Positions 17,785 to 26,657 of a stretch of DNA of 64,000 bases are shown in pieces. The position numbers and the translations under genes were made by a program. Source of the stretch: CAVSRC01 sp963798195 (GTDB lineage Bacteria > Pseudomonadota > Alphaproteobacteria > Rhizobiales > Kaistiaceae); NCBI GenBank assembly GCA_963798195.1, contig CAWCSF010000010.1:248001-312000 (forward strand), given 5' to 3'. The number at the start of each line of letters is the position of its first letter. Position 1 is the first letter of the stretch. Under the pieces are notes generated by a model that was not told the origin of the DNA, searched no databases, and saw only the letters and a program-made list of their open reading frames with translations.

Positions 17785-18429
17785 ATGCCGTTATTCAATT
17801 TGATGCCTTTCCACTTCCGCGTCAGCCATATGGCCGGTTTCCTTTTCTGCATCGCCGCGCCGGCTCTGTTATCGGCATGCGCCAGTAGCGAGGGAGGGTC
17901 CGGCGGGGGCCTTTCGGGCCTCTTCGCCACCGATCCCAACGCTGGCGTCAAGACCGTGGCCAAGCAGGACTATTCGCCCGACTTCTTCATCAAGTCCGGC
18001 TACTGCCCGCCGGTTCAGGTCCTGCCGGGAACCGAATCGCTGGTGGTTTACGACCGCGGCCATGATGACGACGCCAATTTCATCCGGTCCCAGGGCTCGA
18101 TCCTGGAGACCGCGCGCGAGTGCCACGCCATCGACGCAGGAACCCTGGCGATCAAGGTGGGCGTCGCCGGCCGGGTGCTGGCCGGGCCAAAAGGCGGAGC
18201 CGGAACGGTGACCATGCCGTTGCGCGTTGCCGTTACCAAGCAGAACGGGGGTGCCGTACTGTTTTCGAAGGCATATCCGGTGAAAGTGTCGCTCACCGCG
18301 CCCGATTTCGCGGCCGACTACAGTGAGGTCTACGATCAGGTGATCGTGAAGGTCGGTCCGGACGATCGCGACCTGATCGTCTACGTCGGTTTCGACGAGG
18401 GAAAATCCAAGGGCAAGGCTGGCACCTGA
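17785..18429 (+). CDS. Predicted outer-membrane lipoprotein, function unknown
   Basis: This 214-residue protein starts at ATG 17785 (AAGGAAA ribosome site). It has a signal sequence ending in the lipobox LLSAC at about residues 29-33, followed by a glycine/serine-rich linker. The rest is a soluble, beta-rich domain with GYCPPVQVLPGTE, a DRGHDDD acidic loop and VGVAGRVLAGPKGG. I do not recognise an enzymatic motif. It may be one of the small envelope lipoproteins conserved in Rhizobiales. A TATAGA sequence at 17749-17754 could be its -10 box. Confidence 0.75.
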   Translation: MPLFNLMPFHFRVSHMAGFLFCIAAPALLSACASSEGGSGGGLSGLFATDPNAGVKTVAKQDYSPDFFIKSGYCPPVQVLPGTESLVVYDRGHDDDANFIRSQGSILETARECHAIDAGTLAIKVGVAGRVLAGPKGGAGTVTMPLRVAVTKQNGGAVLFSKAYPVKVSLTAPDFAADYSEVYDQVIVKVGPDDRDLIVYVGFDEGKSKGKAGT

Positions 18430-18457
18430 TTGACTCGCTGGCCGGCGTCCATACAGT
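18430..18457 (+). promoter_or_regulatory. Candidate sigma70-type promoter for the gcv riboswitch transcript
   Basis: A -35-like TTGACT (18430-18435) and a -10-like TACAGT (18452-18457) are separated by 16 bases. Transcription would start about 40 bases before the first riboswitch aptamer. The -10 box matches 4 of 6 consensus positions, so this is a moderate candidate only. Confidence 0.45.
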
Positions 18458-18502
18458 GACCGTGCCGGGATGGAGTCGCGTTCCGGCATGTTGAAACGAC
18501 CG

Positions 18503-18700
18503 CCGGGAGAGACCGGACCGCACTGGTCCGGCGCCGAAGGAGCAACCGCCCCGGAAACTCTCAGGCCAAAGGACCGGACGGTCGGCGACACTCTGGAAAG
18601 CGGCAGGCAACCGATCGCCTGCTCACCGAAGGAGTAACTGCCCCTCGCGCCTTCCGCGCGAACGCGGCAGGAATCTCTCAGGTTCTCGGACAGAGGGGGC
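18503..18700 (+). promoter_or_regulatory. Tandem glycine riboswitch (two aptamers)
   Basis: Two glycine aptamers lie back to back upstream of gcvT. The first (about 18503-18600) has GGAGAGACC, GCCGAAGGAGCAACC, AACTCTCAGGC, AAAGGACCGGACGG and ACTCTGGAAAG. The second (about 18585-18700) has CACCGAAGGAGTAACT, AATCTCTCAGGTTC and GGACAGAGGGGGC. These are the conserved core elements of the class. Glycine binding normally turns on the glycine cleavage operon that follows. I see no T-tract terminator after it, so control is more likely at translation of gcvT. Confidence 0.95.
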
Positions 18701-18755
18701 GCAGGCGGGCAATTGGCCCGTGACTGCGCGTCTGTGTCTGTCGAGGAACCGTTGC

Positions 18756-19931
18756 TTGGCCCAAAATGCCGCCGATCAAAGCCTGCTCGAGACGCCTCTG
18801 GCGTCGCGCCACCGTGCCCTTGGCGCGCGCATGGTGCCCTTCGGCGGCTACGCCATGCCGGTCCAGTATCCGACCGGCATCATCGCGGAACACACTTGGA
18901 CGCGGACCCACGCCGGCCTGTTCGATGTTTCGCACATGGGGCCCAGTTTCCTCACGCTGAAAGATCGCAGCGGCGATGCCGACGCCGATCATCGCGCCGT
19001 CGCCGACGTGTTCGAGCCGTTGGTCTGCGGTGACGTGCGTGGTTTGAAGCCGGGGCAGGTGCGCTACACGCTGCTGCTCAACGACGAGGGCGGCATCATC
19101 GACGACCTGATGGTGGCACGCCCGCGCGACCCGGCCGAAGCCGGGACGCTCTATGTCGTGGTCAACGCCGGCACAAAGGATGGCGACTTCGATCGCATCC
19201 GCGCTGCCGCCAGCCAAAGCGCAGACCTGAAGCGCAGTGACGACTGCGGTCTCCTCGCATTGCAGGGACCGGAAGCCGCCGCCGTGCTGCGCGCGCTGGT
19301 GCCGGAGGCGGGCGATCTCACCTTCATGACCCACGGCAAATTTCCGTGGGAGGGTGGTGAACTAACGGTCTCGCGCTCCGGCTACACCGGCGAGGACGGG
19401 TTCGAGATCCTCGTCCGACCGGAACAGGCCGAAGCTCTTTGGGATCGCCTGCTGCAGGACGAGCGTGTGAAGCCGATTGGCCTCGGCGCGCGCGACTCGC
19501 TGCGTCTGGAGGCCGGACTACCGCTCAACGGCCACGACCTCGACCCGACCGTTTCGCCGATCGAGGCCGACCTCGCCTTCGCCGTTTCGAAGCGTCGCCG
19601 GGAAGCCGGCGACTTTCCCGGCGCCGACCGTATTCTGCGCGAGATCGAGGCCGGCCCGCAGCGCCGCCGTGTCGGCATCAAGCCGGACGGCAAGGCGCCC
19701 GCGCGCGAGGGCACCGAGATTCGCGACCCCGAAGGGCGCCTGCTCGGCACGGTCACCTCCGGCGGCTTTGGCCCCACCTTCGGCGGCCCCATCGCCATGG
19801 GCTACGTCGTCGCCGGCATCGCCGAGGCCGACACGCCGGTCGATCTCGTGGTGCGCGGCAAGGATGTGCCCGCGACCATCGTGCCGATGCCGTTCGTGCC
19901 GCACCGCTATCACCGCAAGCCCGCATCCTGA
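18756..19931 (+). CDS. gcvT: Aminomethyltransferase (glycine cleavage T protein)
   Basis: The T protein transfers the aminomethyl carbon of glycine from lipoyl-GcvH to tetrahydrofolate. With a TTG start at 18756 it has 391 residues. A GAGGA box 8 bases before the TTG supports this start; a GTG at 18720 in frame has no such box. Family motifs include the segments VPFGGYAMPVQYP, FDVSHMGP, LQGPEA and RSGYTGEDGFEI. The short gap to the riboswitch fits control of its ribosome site. It is the first gene of gcvT-gcvH-gcvPA-gcvPB. Confidence 0.95.
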   Translation: MAQNAADQSLLETPLASRHRALGARMVPFGGYAMPVQYPTGIIAEHTWTRTHAGLFDVSHMGPSFLTLKDRSGDADADHRAVADVFEPLVCGDVRGLKPGQVRYTLLLNDEGGIIDDLMVARPRDPAEAGTLYVVVNAGTKDGDFDRIRAAASQSADLKRSDDCGLLALQGPEAAAVLRALVPEAGDLTFMTHGKFPWEGGELTVSRSGYTGEDGFEILVRPEQAEALWDRLLQDERVKPIGLGARDSLRLEAGLPLNGHDLDPTVSPIEADLAFAVSKRRREAGDFPGADRILREIEAGPQRRRVGIKPDGKAPAREGTEIRDPEGRLLGTVTSGGFGPTFGGPIAMGYVVAGIAEADTPVDLVVRGKDVPATIVPMPFVPHRYHRKPAS

Positions 19932-19943
19932 ACGAGGTAACCC

Positions 19944-20315
19944 ATGGCCACCCGCTACACCCGCGACCACGAATGGATACGCCTCGACGGCGACGTTGCC
20001 GTCATCGGCATTTCCGATCACGCCCAGGAGCAGCTCGGCGACATTGTCTTTGTCGAGCTTCCCGCGGTCGGCAAGAAGCTCGCTAAGGGCGGGGAGGCGG
20101 CCGTGGTCGAGTCCGTGAAGGCCGCCAGCGAGATCTTCGCGCCGGTTGGCGGCGAGGTGGTCGCGGTCAACGACGCGCTCGGCGACACGCCGTCGACGGT
20201 GAACGAGTTCCCCGAAGGCGACGGCTGGTTCATCAAGCTGAAGGTCGACAACCGCGCCGACCTGGAGGAACTCATGGATGAGGACGCCTACAAGGCGTTC
20301 CTCGAGACGATCTGA
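19944..20315 (+). CDS. gcvH: Glycine cleavage H protein
   Basis: This 123-residue lipoyl carrier shuttles the aminomethyl group between the P, T and L proteins. The lipoylated lysine is K59 in ESVKAASEI, and the N-terminal RYTRDHEWIR and the GDIVFVELP strand are typical. It follows gcvT by 12 bases and precedes gcvPA by 15, so all are co-transcribed under the glycine riboswitch. No lipoate ligase or synthase is in the window. Confidence 0.97.
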   Translation: MATRYTRDHEWIRLDGDVAVIGISDHAQEQLGDIVFVELPAVGKKLAKGGEAAVVESVKAASEIFAPVGGEVVAVNDALGDTPSTVNEFPEGDGWFIKLKVDNRADLEELMDEDAYKAFLETI

Positions 20316-20330
20316 GCGGAGCTGCAACGC

Positions 20331-21674
20331 ATGCGCTATCTCCCCCATACCGACGCCGATCGCCACGGCATGCTCGCCCGCATCGGTGTCGCCGGCATCG
20401 ATGATCTTTTTGCCGACGTTCCGGCTGCCAGGCGCATGTCGGGCCTTGCCGACCTGCCGACAACCAGGAGCGAGATCGAGGTCGAGCGGCTCCTCGGCGC
20501 GATGGCGGCGAAAAACGTGCCCGCCGCCTCCGTGCCCTTTTTCGTCGGCGCCGGCGCCTATCGCCATCACGTGCCGGCGAGCGTCGATCACCTGATCCAG
20601 CGCTCGGAATTCCTGACCAGCTACACGCCCTACCAGCCCGAAATCTCGCAGGGCACGCTGCAATACCTTTTCGAGTTCCAGACCCAGGTCGCCAACCTGA
20701 CCGGCATGGAGGTCGCCAACGCCTCCATGTACGACGGCTCGACTGCCACGGCCGAGGCCGTGCTCATGGCGCACCGGCTGACGAAGCGCCGGAAGGCGGT
20801 GCTCTCCGGCGGTCTGCACCCGCAGTATCGTTCGGTCGTGCGCACCATCTCGCGCACCGCCAGCGACGCGGTATCGGAGTTGCCGCCCGATCCCGGCGGC
20901 ACCGAAGCCATCCTCGACGCAATCGACGGCGACACATCCTGCGTCGTCGTCCAGTCGCCGTCCTTCTACGGCCACTTGATCGACCTGAAGCCGATCGCCG
21001 AGAAGGCGCACGCCAACGGCGCGCTGCTCATCGCGGTGTTCACCGAGGTTGTCGCCTTCGGGGCCATCGAACCGCCGGGCGCCCAGGGCGCCGATATCGT
21101 CGTCGGCGAGGGTCAGTCGATCGGCAACCCGCTCACCTTTGGCGGTCCCTATGTCGGCCTCTTCGCGACGCGGCAAAAATATGTCCGCCAGATGCCGGGC
21201 CGCCTGTGTGGCGAGACGGTCGATGCCGAGGGGAGGCGCGGCTTCGTGCTGACCCTGTCGACCCGAGAGCAGCATATCCGCCGCGACAAGGCGACCTCGA
21301 ACATCTGCACCAATTCCGGCCTCTGCTCGCTGGCCTTCACCATCCACATGTCGCTGCTGGGCGAGGAGGGTCTGGCGCGTCTCGCAGCGCTCAACCACGC
21401 CAACGCGGTGCGGCTGGCTGAATCACTGTCCGAGGTTCCCGGCGTAAGTGTGCTGAATGACTCGTTCTTCAACGAGTTTACCGTGCGGCTTCCGCGCGCT
21501 GCGGCGCCGGTTGTCGAGGAGCTCGCCGACCGTGGCGTGCTCGGCGGCGTGCCGGTCTCGCGGCTGGAACCCGAGCTTCCGGACCTTGCCGATTTGATGG
21601 TCGTCGCCTCCACCGAGATCAACACCGACGCCGACCGCGCCGCCTACGTCGCGGCGCTGAAGGAGATGCTCTAG
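20331..21674 (+). CDS. gcvPA: Glycine dehydrogenase (decarboxylating) subunit 1
   Basis: This is the N-terminal half of the P protein as a separate 447-residue subunit. P protein decarboxylates glycine and loads the aminomethyl group on GcvH. The N-terminus RYLPHTDADRHGML, the segment PFFVGAGAYRHHVP and the block SYTPYQPEISQGTLQY are standard for GcvPA. It carries no PLP lysine, which is in the partner subunit. The stop TAG at 21672 is followed at once by the ATG of gcvPB, which suits equal production of the two subunits. Confidence 0.96.
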   Translation: MRYLPHTDADRHGMLARIGVAGIDDLFADVPAARRMSGLADLPTTRSEIEVERLLGAMAAKNVPAASVPFFVGAGAYRHHVPASVDHLIQRSEFLTSYTPYQPEISQGTLQYLFEFQTQVANLTGMEVANASMYDGSTATAEAVLMAHRLTKRRKAVLSGGLHPQYRSVVRTISRTASDAVSELPPDPGGTEAILDAIDGDTSCVVVQSPSFYGHLIDLKPIAEKAHANGALLIAVFTEVVAFGAIEPPGAQGADIVVGEGQSIGNPLTFGGPYVGLFATRQKYVRQMPGRLCGETVDAEGRRGFVLTLSTREQHIRRDKATSNICTNSGLCSLAFTIHMSLLGEEGLARLAALNHANAVRLAESLSEVPGVSVLNDSFFNEFTVRLPRAAAPVVEELADRGVLGGVPVSRLEPELPDLADLMVVASTEINTDADRAAYVAALKEML

Positions 21675-23240
21675 ATGCTGACCGAAGGCCGCCCCACCGC
21701 TCCCGCCGCCAACAGCCCGGCGACGCACGACACCTTCACCGCCAATCGCGGCCTCCAGATCGAGGAGCCGCTGCTCTTCGAGATTGGCCGCATCGACGTG
21801 ACCGGCGTCGATCTGCCGGACGCACCGAGGGCGAAGTCGCGCCTCGGCGCGCACGCCCGCATGACGCCGATCGATCTTCCCGGCCTCTCCGAGCCGGAGG
21901 CGATGCGCCATTACGTCCGCCTCAGCCAGAAGAATTACGCCATCGATGCCGGCATGTATCCGCTCGGCTCCTGCACGATGAAGCACAACCCGCGCCTCAA
22001 CGAGAAGATGGCGCGGCTGCCAGGCTTTGCCGACATCCACCCGCTCCAGCCGCAGTCGACCGTACCGGGCGCAATCGAACTCATCGCCGAGCTCTCGCGC
22101 TGGCTGATGGAACTCACAGGTATGGCGGCGGTCGCCATGAGCCCCAAGGCCGGCGCCCACGGCGAACTCTGCGGCATGATGGCGATCAAGGCCGCGCTCG
22201 CCGCCCGTGGCGAGACGCGCTCGATCGTTCTGGTGCCGGAGTTGGCCCATGGCACCAATCCGGCGACAGCCGCGCTCCTTGGCTACACGGTGGTCGACGT
22301 GCCGGCGCGCGCCGACGGCACCGTCGACGCAGAGGAGGTGAAGAAGCGCCTCACGCCGGACGTGGCGGCGATCATGCTGACCAACCCCAATACCTGTGGC
22401 CTGTTCGAGCGTGACGTCGTCGCGATCGCCGAGGCGGTCCATGCGGTCGGCGCGTATTTCTATGCCGACGGTGCGAACTTCAACGCCATCGTCGGCAAGG
22501 TGAAGCCCGGCGATCTCGGCGTCGATGCCATGCACATCAACCTGCACAAGACCTTCTCGACGCCTCATGGCGGTGGCGGGCCGGGTGCAGGTCCGGTGGT
22601 CCTGTCGGAAGCGCTGGCTCCCTTCGCTCCCTTGCCCTTCCTGCGCATGGAAGAGGGACGGCCGGTGTTGGTCGAGACCCGCGCCGACACGCAGAAGGAT
22701 GAGCAGCCCTTCGGCCGGCTTACTGCCTTTCACGGCCAGATGGGCATGTATGTCCGCGCCATGAGCTACATGCTCGCCCATGGCTCGGACGGCATGCGCC
22801 AGGCGTCGGAAGACGCGGTGTTGAACGCGAACTACATCCGCGCCGGCCTGCGCGACGTGATGAGCCAGCCTTTCGGCGACCGCATCTGCATGCACGAGGC
22901 GCTGTTCGACGACCATTTCCTTGAAGGCACCGGCGTCACGACGCTCGATTTCGCCAAGGCGATGATCGACGAAGGCTTCCACCCGATGACCATGTATTTC
23001 CCGCTGGTCGTCCACGGCGCGCTCCTGATCGAGCCGACCGAGTTGGAATCGAAGGCTTCGCTCGATCTGTTCGTCGCGACGCTCCGCGATCTGGTGCTGC
23101 GCGCGAAGCGCGGCGAGGCCGAGCGTTTCCGGCAGGCGCCGATGTTCGCCCCACGCCGCCGCCTCGACGAGACCCGGGCCGCCCGTCAACCGAAGTTGCG
23201 GTGGGAGAAGCCGGAACCCTGGAGCGAGGCGGCGGAGTAG
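21675..23240 (+). CDS. gcvPB: Glycine dehydrogenase (decarboxylating) subunit 2
   Basis: This is the PLP-binding half of the split P protein, 521 residues. The PLP lysine is K292 in LHKTFSTPHGGGGPG. Other family blocks are YPLGSCTMKHNP, MAGAHGEL-like SPKAGAHGELCG, and YFYADGANFNAI. Together with gcvPA it replaces the single GcvP of about 950 residues that many rhizobia have. It is the last gene of the riboswitch operon. The downstream DUF1801 gene starts only 8 bases later and may be read through. Confidence 0.96.
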   Translation: MLTEGRPTAPAANSPATHDTFTANRGLQIEEPLLFEIGRIDVTGVDLPDAPRAKSRLGAHARMTPIDLPGLSEPEAMRHYVRLSQKNYAIDAGMYPLGSCTMKHNPRLNEKMARLPGFADIHPLQPQSTVPGAIELIAELSRWLMELTGMAAVAMSPKAGAHGELCGMMAIKAALAARGETRSIVLVPELAHGTNPATAALLGYTVVDVPARADGTVDAEEVKKRLTPDVAAIMLTNPNTCGLFERDVVAIAEAVHAVGAYFYADGANFNAIVGKVKPGDLGVDAMHINLHKTFSTPHGGGGPGAGPVVLSEALAPFAPLPFLRMEEGRPVLVETRADTQKDEQPFGRLTAFHGQMGMYVRAMSYMLAHGSDGMRQASEDAVLNANYIRAGLRDVMSQPFGDRICMHEALFDDHFLEGTGVTTLDFAKAMIDEGFHPMTMYFPLVVHGALLIEPTELESKASLDLFVATLRDLVLRAKRGEAERFRQAPMFAPRRRLDETRAARQPKLRWEKPEPWSEAAE

Positions 23241-23248
23241 CGGGCTTC

Positions 23249-23671
23249 ATGGCCCGTAGGCAAGGATCGTCGCCAAATCAGGCAGTCGCGAATGTCCTCG
23301 CTGGCTATCCGCCCGCGCTACGCCGAGCGCTCATGCGGCTTCGTCGGATGGTCTATGCCGTCGCTTCATCGACCGACGGTGTCGGCGAAATCGCAGAGAC
23401 TCTGAAGTGGGGGCAGCCCAGCTACCTGACGCCGTCAGGCAGCGGCACGACGGTGCGTATCGATCGGGTGAAGGACGATCCGTCGAAGGTCGCCGTGTTC
23501 GTCCACTGCCAGACGCATCTCATCGACACGTTCCGCGAGATGCAGCCGGGGCTGGATTATGACGGCAACCGCGCCATCCGGTTCAGCGCCACCGCTCCGC
23601 TACCCGAAGCGCCGCTGCGCCATTTCCTGGCGCTCGCGCTGACCTATCACGCGCGAAAGAAGCGCGGCTGA
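23249..23671 (+). CDS. DUF1801 domain protein
   Basis: This 140-residue protein has the DUF1801 fold (YdhG-like): YPPALRRALMRLRRMVY at the start, the block ETLKWGQPSYLT, and a C-terminal LRHFLALALTYHARKK helix. The biochemical function of the family is not known to me. The start at 23249 (MARRQ) is chosen because the extra 16 upstream residues lie in gcvPB. It ends 4 bases before the convergent HAD gene. Confidence 0.82.
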   Translation: MARRQGSSPNQAVANVLAGYPPALRRALMRLRRMVYAVASSTDGVGEIAETLKWGQPSYLTPSGSGTTVRIDRVKDDPSKVAVFVHCQTHLIDTFREMQPGLDYDGNRAIRFSATAPLPEAPLRHFLALALTYHARKKRG

Positions 23672-23675
23672 GCGC

Positions 23676-24356
23676 CTACTCCGGCAGGCCTTCCCAGGCG
23701 AGCAGCGCTTCGGCGGTCGCGGGAAAATCGGCGAGGCGGTGGATCACAGTCTCGGCGCCGGCGTCGGTCAACACGTCGGCATGCAGTTTCCAGGTGTGCT
23801 TGCCGCCGGTGAAGCCGATCACGCGCGCGCCTGCCGCCTTGGCGGCGGTCACGCCGAACACCGAGTCCTCCAGCACCACCGCCTCGCGTGGATTCACCTC
23901 CAGCGCCTGGAAGGCAAACCGGTAAACGTTGGGGGAGGGCTTCGGCGTTTTGTCGCCAACCTCGACCGCGGAATAGACGTAGGGCCTGAAGCGGTCCCAC
24001 AGGCGCGTCTTCTCCAGCGAGATGCGCAGCCGCTCCATCGATGAGTTGGAGCAGACACAGCGCGGCCCGTCGAGATTGTCGAGCAGTTCGTGGATGCCCG
24101 GCACCGGCAGCAGTTCGTTGGCGAGCCGCCGATCGATCTCGGCCTTGGTGCGCTTGAAGAAATCTTCCGGCAGCTTGCGGCCGATCTCGGCCTCGACGAT
24201 CTCGCCAATGGATTTGGACGTCAGCCCGGCGAAACGATGGGTGACCTCTTCGGCCGTGATTTCGTAGCCGATCTCGCCGAGCAACTCCGCGTCGACGCTG
24301 GAGGCGATGATCTCGGAATCGACGATGACGCCGTCGCAGTCGAAGACATAGAGCAT
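23676..24356 (-). CDS. HAD-superfamily phosphatase (phosphoglycolate phosphatase-like)
   Basis: This 226-residue HAD hydrolase has motif I FDCDGVIVDSE at residues 4-14, motif II in CVCSNSS, motif III around KPSPNVYRFA and motif IV VVLEDSVFGV. The helical cap lies between residues 20 and 85. Such enzymes act on sugar phosphates or phosphoglycolate; the substrate cannot be read from sequence. It is divergent from ccrM, with a 228-base shared upstream region. Confidence 0.88.
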   Translation of the reverse strand: MLYVFDCDGVIVDSEIIASSVDAELLGEIGYEITAEEVTHRFAGLTSKSIGEIVEAEIGRKLPEDFFKRTKAEIDRRLANELLPVPGIHELLDNLDGPRCVCSNSSMERLRISLEKTRLWDRFRPYVYSAVEVGDKTPKPSPNVYRFAFQALEVNPREAVVLEDSVFGVTAAKAAGARVIGFTGGKHTWKLHADVLTDAGAETVIHRLADFPATAEALLAWEGLPE

Positions 24357-24477
24357 TGTTCAGGGGTTCCGTGGCCGGAGCGGGCGGGTTTCGTGCCCCT
24401 ATCTAGTCTGCCAGCGGCTTTCGAGGAAGGCCCGGTGCTTCATGGCGGCCCTGCATTCCCGGCGCGTTCACGTGCGC

Positions 24478-24485
24478 TTAACCAT
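24478..24485 (+). promoter_or_regulatory. CtrA-like half-site TTAACCAT upstream of ccrM
   Basis: TTAACCAT at 24478-24485 matches the alphaproteobacterial CtrA half-site. The full TTAA-N7-TTAA form is not completed here. It lies 100 bases before the chosen ccrM start. CtrA is known to control ccrM in Caulobacter and related bacteria, so the position is suggestive. Function is inferred. Confidence 0.4.
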
Positions 24486-24519
24486 GCTGCCTAACCTCGG
24501 GTTTACCCTGTCGGCGCAA

Positions 24520-24524
24520 GATTC
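24520..24524. promoter_or_regulatory. GANTC methylation site in the ccrM upstream region
   Basis: GATTC at 24520-24524 is a target of the GANTC methylase encoded just downstream, and a second GATTC lies inside the coding region at 24632-24636. In Caulobacter, GANTC sites near the ccrM promoter tie its transcription to replication through hemimethylation. Whether that applies here is inferred. Confidence 0.4.
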
Positions 24525-24584
24525 ACCTGTTCGGCAGCGTGGGGACGCGCGGCCAAAATGCGTTCCTGTTGCGTCGGGGTGGTC

Positions 24585-25700
24585 ATGGTTGCGTTGCGTG
24601 CAATTGCCGGGGAAGAGCCCTGGCTCAATTCGATTCTGAAGGGCGATTGCGTCAGCGAGTTGGAGAAGCTCCCGGCCGCGTCGGTCGATGTGATCTTCGC
24701 CGATCCGCCCTACAATTTGCAGCTTGAGCACCGGCTGGTGCGGCCCGATCAATCGGAAGTCGACGCTGTCGATGACGATTGGGACAAGTTCGCGAGCTTC
24801 TCCGCGTATGACGATTTCACGCGCGCTTGGCTCTATGCCTGCCGCCGCGTGTTGAAGCCGAATGGCGCGCTCTGGGTCATCGGCTCGTATCACAACATCT
24901 TCCGCGTCGGCTCCGTGCTCCAGGACCTCGGCTTCTGGATCCTCAACGATATCGTCTGGCGGAAATCCAACCCGATGCCGAATTTCCGCGGCCGGCGTTT
25001 CACCAACGCCCATGAGACGCTGATCTGGGCGAGCCGCGACGCTACCGCCAAGAACTACACCTTCAACTACCATGCGCTGAAGGAAGCCAATGACGGCACG
25101 CAGATGCGCTCGGACTGGCTCTTCCCGCTGTGCACCGGCGGCGAGCGGCTGAAGGACGGGGCGGGCAAGAAGGCCCACCCGACCCAGAAGCCCGAGGCGC
25201 TGCTCCACCGTATCCTGCTTGCCTGCTCCAAGCCCGGCGATGTCGTGCTCGACCCGTTCTTCGGCACCGGCACCACCGGCGCCGTCGCCAAGCGCCTCGG
25301 CCGTCATTTCGTCGGCATCGAGCGCGAGGACGACTACATCGCCGCCGCTACCGCGCGCATCGCTGCCGTAGAGCCGGCGTCGCCGTCTTCCTTGGCCATC
25401 AGCAGCGGCAAGCGCGGCGAGCCGCGCGTGCCCTTCGGTTCGCTGGTCGAGACGGGCCTCATCGCGCCCGGCGCAATCCTTACCGACGCGAGGGCGCGCC
25501 ACGAGGCCGAGGTCCGCGCCGACGGCACGTTGACCGCCGGACCCCACACCGGCTCTATCCACCGCGTCGGTGCCTTGGTGCAGGGACTGGAGGCCTGCAA
25601 CGGCTGGACCTTCTGGCATACGCTGAAGGAAGGTGCGCTCGCCCCCATCGACGATCTCCGTGCCATCGCGCGCCAGGGCATGACCGCCGCCGGGGCATAG
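24585..25700 (+). CDS. ccrM: CcrM-type DNA (adenine-N6) methyltransferase, GANTC-specific
   Basis: This 371-residue beta-class methylase is the cell-cycle regulated CcrM. Catalytic motif IV is DPPY (40-43) and the SAM-binding motif is DPFFGTGTTG (223-232), with motif IV before motif I as expected. The C-terminal stretch (about 280-370) corresponds to the extra domain of CcrM that is absent from short restriction-type methylases. It has no restriction partner, in keeping with an orphan regulatory role. I take ATG 24585; an in-frame ATG at 24558 would add nine residues. It is divergent from a HAD gene. Confidence 0.95.
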   Translation: MVALRAIAGEEPWLNSILKGDCVSELEKLPAASVDVIFADPPYNLQLEHRLVRPDQSEVDAVDDDWDKFASFSAYDDFTRAWLYACRRVLKPNGALWVIGSYHNIFRVGSVLQDLGFWILNDIVWRKSNPMPNFRGRRFTNAHETLIWASRDATAKNYTFNYHALKEANDGTQMRSDWLFPLCTGGERLKDGAGKKAHPTQKPEALLHRILLACSKPGDVVLDPFFGTGTTGAVAKRLGRHFVGIEREDDYIAAATARIAAVEPASPSSLAISSGKRGEPRVPFGSLVETGLIAPGAILTDARARHEAEVRADGTLTAGPHTGSIHRVGALVQGLEACNGWTFWHTLKEGALAPIDDLRAIARQGMTAAGA

Positions 25701-25757
25701 CGCCGGCGGCGTCTTCCTGTCATCGTCGCGCAACCTGAATGCGCGACGGTGACATCC

Positions 25758-26657
25758 ATGGGAACGCATGCCTTTGCCGCCCCCGGCCGGTTCTGGCGGG
25801 GCAATATCCACACCCACTCGACGCTTTCCGACGGCAGGCTGGAGCCGGCGGAGGTCTGCAACCTCTACCGCGAGGCTGGCTACGACTTCCTCTGTCTGTC
25901 GGATCATTTCCTGAAGCGCTTCGGCTTCCCGATCGCCGACACGCGACCCTTCCGCACCAACAGTTTCACCACCATCGCCGGCGCGGAGATTCATGCACCC
26001 GCCAACAGCCACGGCGAAGTCTGGCATGTGCTCGCCGCTGGCCTGCCTGAAGATTTCGCCCCGACCGGCGAGGATGAGACCGGTGTGCAACTGGCTGCAC
26101 GGGCAAAGGCCGCTGGCGCATTCGTCGGCATTGCCCATCCGCAATGGTCGAGCCTCGACGATTCCGACGGCCGCGCGATGGCGGACCACGCCCACGCGGT
26201 CGAGATCTACAATCATGGCTGCGCGCTGGAATCGGCACGCGGCGACGGGACCTATCTCCTCGACCGCCTGCTGAACGATGGGCACCGACTGTTGGCTTAT
26301 GCCGCCGACGACGCCCACTTCCGGTTCGAGGACGCCTTCGGCGGCTGGATGATGGTCAAGGCCGGTGACAACGAGCCGGAGGCACTGCTCGCGGCGATGA
26401 AGGCCGGTGACTTCTATTCAAGCCAGGGTCCGGAGATTCACGCCTTCGCCATCGACGGCGGCGCGGCGCAGATCGAATGCTCGCCCGTCGTCAATGCGGC
26501 GATCGTCGGCCGCGGCAGCAAGGTCGTCCACAGGATCGGTCGCCAGATCACGCGGGCGAGCCTGCCGCTGGAGAAATTCGCCGGCGACTGGTGTCGTCTG
26601 ACAGTCACCGATGCTGCCGGCAAATCGGCCTGGTCCAACCCGGTCTGGCTCAGCTAA
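25758..26657 (+). CDS. PHP-domain metallo-phosphoesterase
   Basis: This 299-residue protein (302 from the GTG at 25749) has the polymerase-and-histidinol-phosphatase fold. The metal ligands appear in order: NIHTHSTLSDG near the N-terminus, LCLSDHF, an acidic residue in IAGAEIHAP, IAHPQW and the late AYAADDAHF. This single-domain form may be a phosphoesterase of unknown substrate. Its end overlaps the convergent AraC/GyrI gene by 8 bases. Confidence 0.85.
   Translation: MGTHAFAAPGRFWRGNIHTHSTLSDGRLEPAEVCNLYREAGYDFLCLSDHFLKRFGFPIADTRPFRTNSFTTIAGAEIHAPANSHGEVWHVLAAGLPEDFAPTGEDETGVQLAARAKAAGAFVGIAHPQWSSLDDSDGRAMADHAHAVEIYNHGCALESARGDGTYLLDRLLNDGHRLLAYAADDAHFRFEDAFGGWMMVKAGDNEPEALLAAMKAGDFYSSQGPEIHAFAIDGGAAQIECSPVVNAAIVGRGSKVVHRIGRQITRASLPLEKFAGDWCRLTVTDAAGKSAWSNPVWLS

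Noticed and set aside
19518..23189. Long antisense frames across the gcv genes
   Set aside because: Composition is the mirror of the codon bias of gcvT, gcvH, gcvPA and gcvPB, and no domain is recognisable.
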